Shown: positions 47,201 to 58,740 of the stretch, in pieces
How the letters are laid out: every line of letters starts with the position of its first letter
How positions within the stretch are numbered: position 1 is the stretch's first letter
Assembly (NCBI GenBank): GCA_930367205.1
Contig: OV884015.1
Location: 3,224,001 to 3,288,000, forward strand
Direction: 5' to 3'
Source: Acanthosoma haemorrhoidale
Lineage: Eukaryota > Arthropoda > Insecta > Hemiptera > Acanthosomatidae
DNA length: 64,000 bases
Notes under the pieces: generated by a model
What the model was told of the DNA's origin: nothing
The model's database searches: none
The model's input: only the letters and a program-made list of their open reading frames with translations
Program-made: the position numbers and the translations under genes

Positions 47201-48581
47201 GAACATGGACGGGAAGGACCACAGAGCCACTAACAGCGTAAGCTACCTAAGAATCGACCTAGGTAGACTTATAACAACATTGAACATGGACGGGAAGGAC
47301 CACAGAGCCACTAACAGCGTAAGCTACCTAAGAATCGACCTAGCTAGACTTATAACAACATTGAACATGGACGGGAAGGACCACAGAGCCACTAACAGCG
47401 TAAGCTACCTAAGAATCGACCTAGCTAGACTTATAACAACATTGAACATGGACGGGAAGGACCACAGAGCCACTAACAGCGTAAGCTACCTAAGAATCGA
47501 CCTAGGTAGACTTATAACAACATTGAACATGGACGGGAAGGACCACAGAGCCACTAACAGCGTAAGCTACCTAAGAATCGACCTAGGTAGACTTATAACA
47601 ACATTGAACATGGACGGGAAGGACCACAGAGCCACTAACAGCGTAAGCTACCTAATAATCGACCTAACTAGACTTATAACAACATTGAACATGGACGGGA
47701 AGGACCACAGAGCCACTAAAAGCGTAAGCTACCTAAGAATCGACCTAGGTAGACTTATAACAACATTGAACATGGACGGGAAGGACCACAGAGCCACTAA
47801 CAGCGTAAGCTACCTAAGAATCGACCTAGGTAGACTTATAACAACATTGAACATGGACGGGAAGGACCACAGAGCCACTAACAGCGTAACCTACCTAAGA
47901 ATCGACCTAGGTAGACTTATAACAACATTGAACATGGACGGGAAGGACCACAGAGCCACTAACAGCGTAAGCTACCTAAGAATCGACCTAGGTAGACTTA
48001 TAACAACATTGAACATGGACGGGAAGGACCACAGAGCCACTAACAGCGTAAGCTACCTAAGAATCGACCTAGGTAGACTTATAACAACATTGAACATGGA
48101 CGGGAAGGACCACAGAGCCACTAACAGCGTAAGCTACCTAAGAATCGACCTAGGTAGACTTATAACAACATTGAACATGGACGGGAAGGACCACAGAGCC
48201 ACTAACAGCGTAAGCTACCTAAGAATCGACCTAGCTAGACTTATAACAACATTGAACATGGACGGGAAGGACCACAGAGCCACTAACAGCGTAAGCTACC
48301 TAAGAATCGACCTAGCTAGACTTATAACAACATTGAACATGGACGGGAAGGACCACAGAGCCACTAACAGCGTAAGCTACCTAAGAATCGACCTAGGTAG
48401 ACTTATAACAACATTGAACATGGACGGGAAGGACCACAGAGCCACTAACAGCGTAAGCTACCTAAGAATCGACCTAGGTAGACTTATAACAACATTGAAC
48501 ATGGACGGGAAGGACCACAGAGCCACTAACAGCGTAAGCTACCTAATAATCGACCTAACTAGACTTATAACAACATTGAAC
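44262..48581. repeat. 81 bp satellite array: partial unit plus 53 complete units
   Basis: A partial unit of about 27 bp leads into 53 full units (44289-48581), each starting ATGGACGGGAAGGACC. Units are nearly identical. The main variation is one C/G position (GCT or GGT in the only open frame): 24 units C, 27 units G, and 2 units with a different base. Because 81 is divisible by three, one frame stays open for 1437 codons, but the other five frames have a stop in every unit. Nearly all unit-to-unit differences change an amino acid (Ala/Gly, Asn/Lys, Ser/Thr, Ser/Arg, Gly/Trp, Asp/Asn, Arg/Ile, Ala/Thr) and only one is silent. That is the pattern of neutral satellite DNA, not a repetitive protein under selection. 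Confidence 0.95.
46800..48581. repeat. Higher-order repeat: two tandem 891 bp blocks of 11 units
   Basis: Units 32-42 (46800-47690) and 43-53 (47691-48581) carry the same ordered series of variants. Each begins with a C-to-A variant unit (Asn to Lys), has a G-to-C variant (Ser to Thr) in the third unit, then the same C/G states, and ends with a doubly variant unit (Arg to Ile, Ala to Thr). The second block ends exactly at the array boundary. Confidence 0.9.
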
Positions 48582-48599
48582 AAAGGACAACTCTAAGTA

Positions 48600-51500
48600 C
48601 CCTTTATTTTGTTTCCTTGAAGATCCACCAGAAAGCTAGACAGGTCGACATACTTCCCTCTGGCCCTTCAGCAAGAAGCCCCTGACATGCACACCTCAAA
48701 ACTGCTTTCAACTATTTGGGTCTATGATCGATCTAAGAATCCCCTCGTCCCAATAAACTATTTTATTATTCCTTATTCTTTAATTTTAAAGAGTCAGAGC
48801 TTTGAAAAAAAAAATATTCTGTTATATGTATTTCCAAAATGACAATTTATTTGCAAAAATAATAATAACTGTGGAAGTTGTCAAGTGGTGATAGAGCTGA
48901 TGCAAATGTTCTCTTAAGAATGCAATTCGAATTGTTTATTTCGAACATTACAGAGACCGGTTCTGTGAAGGTGGGGGCCAGCCCTCCCATCTTAGCTTGG
49001 ATCACAGTCATCTGATCTCATCAGCTATTTTAGTTACAGTCAGGCTCTATCTTATAGGCTGCCAAGGGTGAGGCTATACTTTTATACAGTTAAGGGGAGT
49101 TGCAGTCTTTTATGCAGTTAAGGACAGCCACTACTTATCGTAACGCATCACAATTATCGGGCAATAAATGACTTCTACACAAGACATATTTCCTTGCAGC
49201 TTGCGCAGCTTCATTCCAAAATGTGGCCTCCGTTCCACAGAGGTATGACAGCTATAGCAGAATGTGATCGGTACTGGATAGCTGGAGGGGTTGGGGAGGC
49301 GCCCCCCCCCCCAGGCACAATTAGCAGCCTGAAAATTGATAGAGCAATCTGTGCCATTGATCCACTTAGAGAGCAGAGGCTCATCTCTGCATCGGCAACA
49401 TCTCCGACTCATCAACATCATCCTCGTCTTGACTCTGCGTCAATGTTCATCATCCATTTTCGCAAATTATATATACCGGTTCTCCTTCAGCACTTCAAAC
49501 TATTTCACGTTACTTTTGTGGCTTCTCTTATCATACATGATGAATAATATTTGCCATAAGGTTCAACATTGCATGTGTGCGAACTTTGCTATACTTATAG
49601 TAAATCAATTATAATATTACAGGGGAGAATTTAATATGAATTTTAGTATCAGAATAAGAAGTTACAGATTCTAGATAGAAGAAGTGTTCCACTAGAAGCC
49701 ACCATTTTCCTCTTCATCCTCTTACGTGGCTCAAGACTTTCTGAATTTATGTAACCGTATCATTTATTCACATTTGTAATCTATTCCCTCCATCTAGATT
49801 CATACTTCATCCCCCCCCCCCCGTTTAATTATCCTAATTTAATTAGGTTTGCTCTTTCCTCTGCCTTAATCGGTATGAAAGGAGTTCGTTAAGGAAAATA
49901 AAAAGGAAACCGCGTTTTTTTTCCCTTGGCCAATGTTGTGTCTGTTTCATGGGCACTAGCCAAAGGCAATTATATATGTTAAACTATTGTAATTATTATG
50001 CCTATGATTGGCCTTGCGCCAGGTCAGGCTCCCGGCATTCCCTCTGTTCTTGTAAGGGGCCCACGCTCTTCATTGCTCCATACTCACAGAGGATTTAAGT
50101 CAAGTCTTGACGGAATCAAACACACGCTTCAAGTGAACTTTACAGCCTTGAAGTGAGGACGAGGATCCACAGGCTGGTTGGTAATTGATGCTTCTATCTA
50201 TCCTAAAACGGTATCCACATAAGTCACAAGTATTCTTCCTCAACTGATATTTTGTCGACAACTGTAGGAGGAACATAAATTTACTGTACTGGAACCTGTT
50301 CTCACCGGGACGACACAAGAGGTTTGGCACTAACGGTGGTTGAATCCAATCAATTATTTCTTAACAGGGAAATGTTTCTTGGCCCTAAGCTTTTAAATAG
50401 AAACAACCTCAGGCGAGACTCTTGGAAGTCTGAGTAAATTAATCACACATGCCTATTAATTATGTTTTATTGAAAACACGCTTAAAAGGCTCTTTTCTAA
50501 GGCAGGTGGGGAGTGTTGTATTAAGGTTCAATATTCAAATTCAAAATATATTAATTTAAATCTCATTAGATTGCAAGGTGCCCTCCTGTAGTGAAGTCTT
50601 AATAATCCGCTGGTTTGATAGTCCGGCACGTCCAGTAATCCGATGCTTTTGTAAACCCTAAGCAAATGACTGAGATATTTATTAAACAGATCTTTCTTTA
50701 CAATACTTTGTGCTTCTGTCCTTTATCGAAATGATTAACTCTCCGTCCTCTTGGTTCAATTATAATTCGTTAAACCTTTGACGAACTATTTACAAAAAAA
50801 AAAAAAGTAATTAAAGACGTTCTTAGAAACAAAATTAGTAAAACGTTGAATGTTAGTTCATAAATGAGAAATTTGCCTGAGATATTTTTATTATAATTAC
50901 ATTACAATATGGTCAGACGCCCACCACCGAAATATGCACTTAACTAATAATAATATCTTCTTATGTACACGTAATAAAAGAATAACAACATTAAAAAAAC
51001 ATACAACTCAAAGACCAATTTTAGAAGCCATTGAAGAAGTTATTTTGCACAACATTTCATAATAACTTATTACTTTATTGTTGCTGGATTCACAGTTGTC
51101 AACAGTAATGAGATGTGATTCTTGCCTTTTGAAGGAATTCTTGACTGAGATATTAATCTGTGAAACTAGCAATAAGCCACTGGAAGAGTGAAGTTAAGGT
51201 CAGAAGGTTACAAGCCCAGGCACAGAAAGAGCTAGCTGATGGCAATGGCTGACCAGGAGTGAGATGGTTATCTGTGCAGGGCTGCCATTGCTAGACTATG
51301 TCCAGTAGCCGCAAAGACTACTTAAGTCAATGACTACTTCTCTTTGGTCCATTTCATTATTTCTCACATCAAGGGCCATCTTGTCAACTATCAACATGGA
51401 GATATTCTCCAGTGCTCTCCTAATCTTTAGAAAAAAATAAACTGCTTTGTTTGTCTACATCACAATTGATATTGTTATCATTTTCCTCAAACACTGGATA

Positions 51501-53400
51501 GGTTATAGAAGACTTTCACAGTTCTGGCGAGCAGGTCTAAACTGTGTGGCTACTTGTATGCATTAGCGATAACTAGTCTAACTTATGCCTATGCACTTTT
51601 AACTTTTTTTATTTTGTTGGCAATTTTAGAAATCTTTAGCAGTGTAAGCACTAATCTGTAACTATATATTCGCTTGTATTTTCTACATGAATATGATTTA
51701 CTGTTCTTTCGAGTACCTTTTGTCGATTCATATCATTTTTTAGCATTTGAGAATGCCAATGTGAGCTGCTTGTGTGTTAAATACCTAACCAATGCCAGGA
51801 CTGGCATGTTACAAAATACACAGCTTTAAAGGTTCAGCCTGTAAGGATATGTGTAAACATTTCCTTGAGACAATTTCCTCCAGTGACAGAAGTGAGCCTG
51901 CTCCTTCCCCAGACTCCTGATTTACGGGCACGGACAGGATCACTGGGCCGATAGCCGATAAATCAGGCGTCGGGGCCACAATGGACCACAGATAGCCTGC
52001 GTGCCTTCGGGACATGCCTCACTTCTCCTCACAGTCTTTGACGGATCAATCCCGGGGGGGGGGGATAAAAAACATATCATGCCAGTGGGGGGGGGTCATA
52101 TCAGGTGCTCTTAATGCGGTTTTGGCACGATTGCTGTGAATGAGTTTGTGGTCAGTTATTGCAGTTCACCAGCAGTTATTACTAAAAATAACATACATAT
52201 TTTTAAGTTTGTCAATCAAAATACTATGTCTTCGTAGCACAAGGAGTACTCAGGTTCACCAGAATCATTTAAAATTGAGAACGCCGCATATAGTACAATT
52301 AGAAGGAGTTTACGAAGCGATATTATGACCGTTTACAATTATTTTTAAAGATCTGCCATAATAATGTATTCTATAAAATTTTTTAATTATATTTTTTCCT
52401 TATTTAAAAAATGTGAGATAAGTCTAATTATTTCATCAATTGCTGTTAGGTGATAACTATCGTATTTGAAAAATAAATGTTTCAATACTAAGTACATTTT
52501 GGCAGCCTCCGGATGCACGTAATTAATAGTTTTATTTATTAATTGGTCACAGAAAGGAGTGATATTCAATATGGCGTAATGTCCTTTTGCAGGTTATATT
52601 TCGACCATGTTACATTTCGAACCAGGTTATATGTCGAACAAAATCTTATGTCTGATTAACTCTTCTGACTCAGCTCTATAATAGAAAATGACACAACAAG
52701 GGATTGTCCTACCAAAACGTCCATCTGAACCTGTTCACAATCCGCGACGCTATCGAAGGTTGAAAAATAGTGAGCCAGCATTCGGGACTCAAGAGTAGCT
52801 TCATCTGATACAGAATTGAAATAGTAAGGCTCCTAAGTTACTATTCTCAAGATCCTCCATTTCATATTAATTTATTTAAACATTAATACTCTTTCCGCTA
52901 AAATGTTATTATCTATCATCAGTAATAATATATTCTATTCATAAGAAAGATATCATCGCCAAAGATTTTCTCAACATGAGTACATACCGAACCTAATAAG
53001 CCCTACAAATGTCATAGGTACGGAGTGAACTTCTGCCGTGTCACGTGCTAAAATATTTAGCTCAAAGATGAAACAGCAGATGATTATATATTCCGACGAC
53101 CAATACAATTTGAGGTTTTACAATTCCATCTCAGACCACTTTATGGAATTAAAAAAATTTATGCAGTAGGGACGATCCCATAACATACCTTTCTCACACT
53201 GGCTCTGCTCATTCCTCCATTAGTATAGTTTACCTGTATTTACTAATATCCTGCACCTCACACAATGGCATCTTTTCGTCATCATTCACACAAATTGATT
53301 TTAACTGTGTAATATTTTATTTTGTATTTCCAACTCCCACAGGACTACAAAAATAATTCGTTGATGTTTTTATGTTAGTACAATAATAAAAATTAAGGTG
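48600..53400. other. Noncoding intergenic DNA after the satellite
   Basis: No gene recognised. Long C or G runs at 49302-49312, 49811-49822, 52054-52064 and 52087-52095, and an imperfect 16-17 bp triple repeat at 52593-52641. Open frames at 49194-49614 and 51809-52015 lack domains. Confidence 0.45.
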
Positions 53401-53419
53401 ATTTTGAAATCGAGACCGT

Positions 53420-54080
53420 ATCGAGCTATCGTAAACTCGACTTATCGATTCGCACACCTACGACATGACCGAAGGTTGTCCCCATAATTGTTAAGTGCCG
53501 TGAGCTGTTAGTGTGATTATTACTAGGATATTACACCTCAGCCTTAATTTCGGTTTACCGAGCTCCATTCGCTGATTATTCAACCTCGACGGACTGAGTG
53601 AACTGAAATAAAACCCTAGGATATCCGAAGAAGAAAACGGGTTCTCCACAATTCTAAGCCTGCCTGATAATAGTGACTAGACAAGAAGGCATTGGTTAAA
53701 CAGATTGAGAGAGATGAATGGTTACATTTCCAAGTAACAAACGCCACATCTCCTGAGTGGTTGGGAAATATACGTGAGGCTATGCCATATGATGAGACAG
53801 CAGAGTGCATCCTGTGGAGAAGACGGGCCACCCGCCGAAGACTGTCGAGGAACAATATTAATTACTTCATTTCTCCTGAGACGAACAAGTCCATAAGGAC
53901 TAATTACACGGGCTGGGATTGGGAGCGGCAGATTGGGATGGGATGTGCCGGGAATAGGGAACAGTCTGGCGGCTCATTCGTCTGAGCCAGCTCATCACCT
54001 CACTGCGGGGAGCCGGCTCTTCCCTCGCTGACTGACTGCCGCAATTTCTCATCCCTGACGTCAGTGCTCATCACTTAGCA
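53420..54080. promoter_or_regulatory. Long GC-balanced island, possible regulatory element
   Basis: About 660 bp of unique mixed-composition sequence upstream of the Merlin remnant. A + strand frame of 97 codons (53692-53985) and a - strand frame (53616-53855) overlap here. The + frame (Trp, Arg and Glu containing, no low complexity) is the more protein-like of the two, but I do not recognise it. Either a conserved noncoding element or an unrecognised exon. Confidence 0.2.
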
Positions 54081-54688
54081 TAATGGTCAGTCCCACAAAG
54101 TCCGCTCTATAAAGGCTACTACATAAAGTCACTTATCTGACAGAAAACAACCACTTTTTCCATAATGGAGGGATACTGAAATAGTTATTCAATGTTAGAG
54201 CTAAACTTTTCTGTTTTATTATTATTAAGGAAGACGACCCAGGATATAGGAAAAGTTATACATCCTGAGGCCATGTCATAATCAGCCTAGTGTGCCTTGT
54301 AATTACCAACAATATTATATTATAGCTATACCTTATTTAAAAATCTCGTTAGATTAAACATAAAATATTGGCCTAACAAACACTTTGGAATATGCCAAAT
54401 TTATATTGTTTAGAATATATTTTTGTACTATAGTGTTTTATCTGACAGGAAACATAGCGAACAATGCAGAGCTTTAATTGTAAAAAAGCTGCAGCGCTGA
54501 CTTGATAAAGGTTAAAATGAAAGTGAAACGGGGCCGATTTAGTATGTTTATTCATGTTTTTCATCATACCTGGGTCTTTTTGGCAATACGGACCCCTGTT
54601 GTTTTTTATCATTTCTCTAGTCTATTATCTATAAAAAAATGGTTGGGGGAAAGTGTTTAGTCAAAGATGTTTTAGTGTTTGAACATAT

Positions 54689-55439
54689 TTATTCTGGTGG
54701 CCAAAAATTTACAATGTCATTTATTAATTTATTGAACAAATTATTACCGCTATTTCTGTTGGTCCAAAATAATTCACACAAATATGAGTCTATCAAACTT
54801 CTTCTTGTGCCATGTTCCTTTTTGTTTATTGCCTTTGCTTGTGCCCGTAACGATTCAATTCGTTGTGTATGACTACCTGTGGTAGGATCTACCAAATTTT
54901 GTAAATCATTCACAGTACAATGCTGATAATTCATTCCTGGTATGTTAATAACGCGGGTGTAGGATGCCCACATGTCAGATATAATGGTTGTACCGGGGTG
55001 AATACATTGTGATATTGTTTTCAGTAGTGTTTCGGATGTACGGTCTGGCACGCAATGCATGAAGCATTGCTTATCTTCCCGACAAACATCTCCAATAACC
55101 CATTGATTAGCATAAATTCTACCAACGTAATTTTTTAAAACTATCTTCGTAAATGTTTTCCCTGACCTTCCGATCTTTCTGATTTTTTTTAATAAATAGT
55201 CTGCGCAAACTTCTCGAAACATATTTTTCCAATCCGTAATATTATCGGTTGCTAATCCTAGTTCCTCTTGACAAAATTTAGTAGAAGTATATTCTTTTGT
55301 CCAGCAGTAGTGAAATAACAAATTTATTAAATGGCAAATTAGTGTTTTCTAAAAATGTTCCTTTTCTCTATCCAAAGGTTTCTTTGCAGCCTCTCACGTT
55401 GCACCTCCATCTATCCTTTTCGCCTAGATAAAGTTTCAT
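54689..55439 (-). pseudogene. Merlin-family DNA transposon transposase (ISXO2-like domain), inactivated
   Basis: The long frame (55321 to 54689) carries the ISXO2-like/IS1016-type DDE core of Merlin transposons: NQWVIGDVCR, then TIISDMWASY with the second catalytic Asp, and VDPTTGSHTQRIESLRAQAK with the third acidic residue, plus a basic C-terminus ending in a TAA. An N-terminal piece in another frame (ATG at 55439) reads MKLYLGEKDRWRCNVRGCKE, the zinc-ribbon-like start typical of the family. It is interrupted by a TAG at 55370-55368 and continues in a shifted frame, so a frameshift lies near 55315-55335. The usual IDE(S) segment with the first catalytic Asp is absent; about five codons look deleted before YVGRIY. 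Three separate lesions mean no active enzyme. Terminal inverted repeats were not found. Confidence 0.82.
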
Positions 55440-55756
55440 TTTATTTCTAGGAATGAATTCTACAACATATATACACATTGACGATAGGTGAGTTGTATAC
55501 CTATAGGAGATGTTGCATGAAAAATACAAAAACAGGTTGATCCTGATTCCACTTGTCTGATTTTAAACTAATAACGAACTGACAAGTAGGTAAACAAAAT
55601 TTTGACAGTAGTTGTGGCAGAAGTACAATCGTATTAAGTACATGGACATGGACTTAGGCTAGGCGACCGAGGCACGATCCTTAAGAATTCATGAGTTCTT
55701 GGAAGAAGTTGAGATGGACCGCAAAAAGCTTAATCTTCTCACTTGTCATATTATAT

Positions 55757-55758
<2 letters not shown>

Positions 55759-55834
<76 letters not shown>

Positions 55835-55847
55835 CTCTCTCTCCATG
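55759..55847. repeat. (CT)n / (CTAT)n compound microsatellite
   Basis: About 28 CT dinucleotides followed by about five CTAT tetranucleotides and a short CT run. Confidence 0.97.
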
Positions 55848-57128
55848 TTATTTAAGATGATATTTATAAACGAAGGTTGGAGTGAACTGAATATTCATTG
55901 TAGAATATATTATTGAAATCTCGTAATTGCAGAGGTCGGTAAAATATAATTTTATTGCTGAGACCCAACGCTTTATGGTCTACTTTATTACTGGCCCTCG
56001 GACTTCTTTTAGTGTCCATTCATTTCTTGTTTACTTCGCGGCCTCCATTCCAACTTGTATTCCTGTTTTTTTTTTTTCATTTCATTTACTACTCCTCGAT
56101 TTTCCAGTAGTTAATTAATTATAGGCACGCTAAGATTCTGCTATAACTATGTTACTCTATATCAACTGTCCAATCTATATTTCGCATTACTTTATTTTAT
56201 CGAAAAGTTGAAAAGCATAAAAAGTAAAAAGATCTAGAGAAATCAAATTTCTTTAAAAACAGATTACCAGGGAAAAGTAGTAAAATCTAAAAATTGAACG
56301 ATTGTGAGAAAATTCTGTAGTACTAGGAGGAGGAACACGAAGAATATTTTTGCTCAAATGGCTAGCAAATTTTGCTCACCCGAATTTAGGTTTTTATGTT
56401 TATTTTTGAAAACGCTCGAGAGAATTCCTCTCTGAATCACTCGCTTATTTCTCCTCCTCAAGGTATTCGGTTAGGTAAAAACATATTACTGCATTGATGA
56501 TGGAGGCATAGGATAGTCATGAAAAAAAATTCCCAGAGAAATGAGCTAAATGGTCGCTATAATGGATGTTAGTGACAAGGAGGCATTGCCGCCAGTAAGA
56601 GAGACGACAGAAGAGCAGAAGCGGAAACATAGGCCTCAGAGCAGATAGTCCAGACCAGACACCGGCCTGAGATAATAGTCCGATACATTTATATGATAAT
56701 GCTGGAACATCCATCAACGCGGCCTATGTTATCATACCCCCCCCCACTTATTATACTTACGCGAGATTATAATTCTCAGGCCGGTTAACCTCCTTGGGGA
56801 TTTTTACCTATCACACTGCATCCGGACTTTTTTACTCCTTATATTCACGCTCTTACGTCCTATTGGCGATGAGGCAATTCATCTATATGAACAATCTTGG
56901 TTCAAATCACCTGACATAATGTAAAATTACATACCCTAGTCCTGCCTTCGACTAATTAATCCATAGTGAACTCCCACCACACCACCTCAAAAAATATATA
57001 TATAATTCGGATACTTATTGTCGGGTCGTCACGTGGGGAGTGCCTAGTTACCCTAGCCCTAGTGACGGAGTGAGGGTTGATTAGGCTATGACCTGGAGAA
57101 TTGCTTCATGACGAGTCTTACTACTGTA
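55848..57128. other. Noncoding intergenic DNA
   Basis: No gene recognised; a poly-C run lies near 56738. Open frames at 55927-56118 and 56517-56717 have no domain. Confidence 0.45.
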
Positions 57129-57320
57129 CTATTTCACTCTATATCTGACAGGTATGTGCCCCGACAGTACACTATGTTCAGGAGAAGAGGTATAGGGTAG
57201 GTATTGTAGGTAGTTTATGTAGTCTTGGAATGACCACGAATTCAAACTCGGTATCTGAGGGTAGGCGAAAACCGTCCGGATCCCAAAGACGATTGTGAAT
57301 CGGACAGAGGCTCGAAGCAT
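57129..57320 (-). CDS. Small ORF (63 aa), possible secreted peptide, behind a consensus core promoter
   Basis: ATG at 57320, stop TAG at 57131-57129. The first 19 residues (MLRASVRFTIVFGIRTVFA) resemble a signal peptide: basic start, hydrophobic stretch and a V-F-A cleavage context before YPQ. An Arg inside the hydrophobic stretch weakens this. The rest is Tyr-, Ser- and Pro-rich with no recognised motif. It would begin 43 nt downstream of the predicted start site of the TATA-Inr promoter at 57360-57395, an arrangement common in insect genes for small secreted or cuticular proteins. It could also be the first exon of a longer gene or part of a mobile element's promoter region. I do not recognise the protein. 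Confidence 0.3.
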   Translation of the reverse strand: MLRASVRFTIVFGIRTVFAYPQIPSLNSWSFQDYINYLQYLPYTSSPEHSVLSGHIPVRYRVK

Positions 57321-57359
57321 CAGTGCAGCTGCAAGTACCAGTCCAGAGAGCCGTAGTTA

Positions 57360-57411
57360 GAATGATTTATCGGCTAAAACTAGGGGGTATATATAGCCCC
57401 AAGTAGCCAAT
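57360..57411 (-). promoter_or_regulatory. TATA plus Inr core promoter reading leftward
   Basis: On the - strand, TATATATA (57395-57388) lies 32 bases before the A of TCATTC (57365-57360), which fits the arthropod initiator TCAKTY with A at 57363. A reverse CCAAT box (ATTGG on this strand, 57411-57407) lies about 45 bases upstream. Spacing and order match a focused RNA polymerase II promoter. The region is GC-balanced, so the TATA stretch stands out. Confidence 0.5.
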
Positions 57412-57932
57412 GGGCTGGGGTTTTATTCTGACCAACCAAATCGCAGGGTTGAGGTGACGATTGACTATTCTTGACCAGGACTCACCCAGCCCCCTAGCAG
57501 CTACCTGACTCGCCCTTCAAGGGCCTCTGGCTAGTTTTTTGCAGCTGCGTCTTTTATTGTTTACAGTATTTACTCCGGTATGACTTATGGTTCGGTAATG
57601 TTATTTACATTTGTTTAAATTAATTTACAACATATTATAACCAATTTACAATATATATACAATAGAGGATAAGGTGATTTATCTTATGGTCGCTACATTT
57701 ATATTAATGCTGACAGTGGAAGGTTGTAGGCATGCATTCAGAAAAAGACGTGGAAGGTATGCAGACAAATGCCTTAAGAAAAGTTTTTGAAGTGTGGATT
57801 ACAACAATATATGTCTTAGGAAGAGGCTACATCATTAATGAGAATAGAAAGCTAGTTAAAGCATGATTAAGCTAGATGATGCGAGGACACCCTTTTGATT
57901 AATGCTGCAAGGAATAAGTAAACTTGGACCCT

Positions 57933-58028
57933 ATTCATTGGTTAGCTGTAAGATAACTGTGGATTCATTGATTAGCTGTAAGATAACTGTGGATTCATTG
58001 ATTAGCTGTAAGATAACTGTGGATTCAT
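57933..58028. repeat. 30 bp tandem repeat, about three units
   Basis: Unit ATTCATTGATTAGCTGTAAG continuing with ATAACTGTGG, three copies and a partial fourth, with one G/A difference in the first. Confidence 0.92.
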
Positions 58029-58189
58029 CATTTCGGTTAGCTAAAATGTTTTGAACCGGCCATATTCAACACCAGACCGCACTGCACACACACGTGGAAT
58101 GTCAGAACATGTCCGTTAACAAACTTAGACCTCTCTTTCTCGAAGCAATCAAACCTATCTCACTGACAAACCCTTCTTCTCGTTGATCT

Positions 58190-58740
58190 AGCTACTGTAC
58201 AAAACCACCGTTTGCTACCTCTAGCCATGGAGTCGCTTGAGCGGTGCCTAGCACAGAGAGAAAATTGTGTAGAGATGAGACTAGCGGGCAGCTGCCTACA
58301 AGAGCGGAAGGCCGACCGAGGCGGAGATATAATTGGATTGGAAGTGGACTCGGGAGAGGAGCCATTGTCCATATCGACCAGTGTAATTCGGTTCTGTGCA
58401 CTCTAATTGTTAACGGTCAATTTGCCTAGCTCACCGTGGATCGACTACACCTAATGTTTATAACTCGATCCGAGCGGTCAAGGAGGAGGGCATGTAACCG
58501 CGTTAGGGACTCGCTAAGTTTGTCTGTGCCGGCCTAATGGAAGCCAAGATGGCCGTCTCATTAGTGCTCATAATTAATTCAGCTAAGACTGACCTCCTCC
58601 CGTGCTCAATATTGCATTCGCGCTAGGGGCAAATTAAAATTCAAATATCAGCCACAACGTCAGGATCCGGGGCTGTCAGCTAAACTTGCGGTGAGTCGAG
58701 TAATGCGCAGGCCCACTGTTGCTCTTGTTAGTCAGGGCCC
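58190..58740. promoter_or_regulatory. GC-balanced island, candidate regulatory element
   Basis: About 550 bp of unique mixed-composition DNA. Short frames are open in several registers on both strands (58160-58429) with no recognisable motif, typical of GC-balanced noncoding DNA. Includes AATTAATTCAGC and GCTAATTG-like cores. Confidence 0.18.

Noticed and set aside
44283..48596. 1437-residue repetitive protein gene
   Set aside because: The frame exists only because the 81 bp period is a multiple of three. It begins at a TTG, variants are almost all amino-acid changing, and there is no unique N- or C-terminal domain; it ends five codons past the array.
56895..56945. GGTTCAAATCA, another B-box-like word
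   Set aside because: No convincing A box upstream and no acceptor stem pairing; probably chance.
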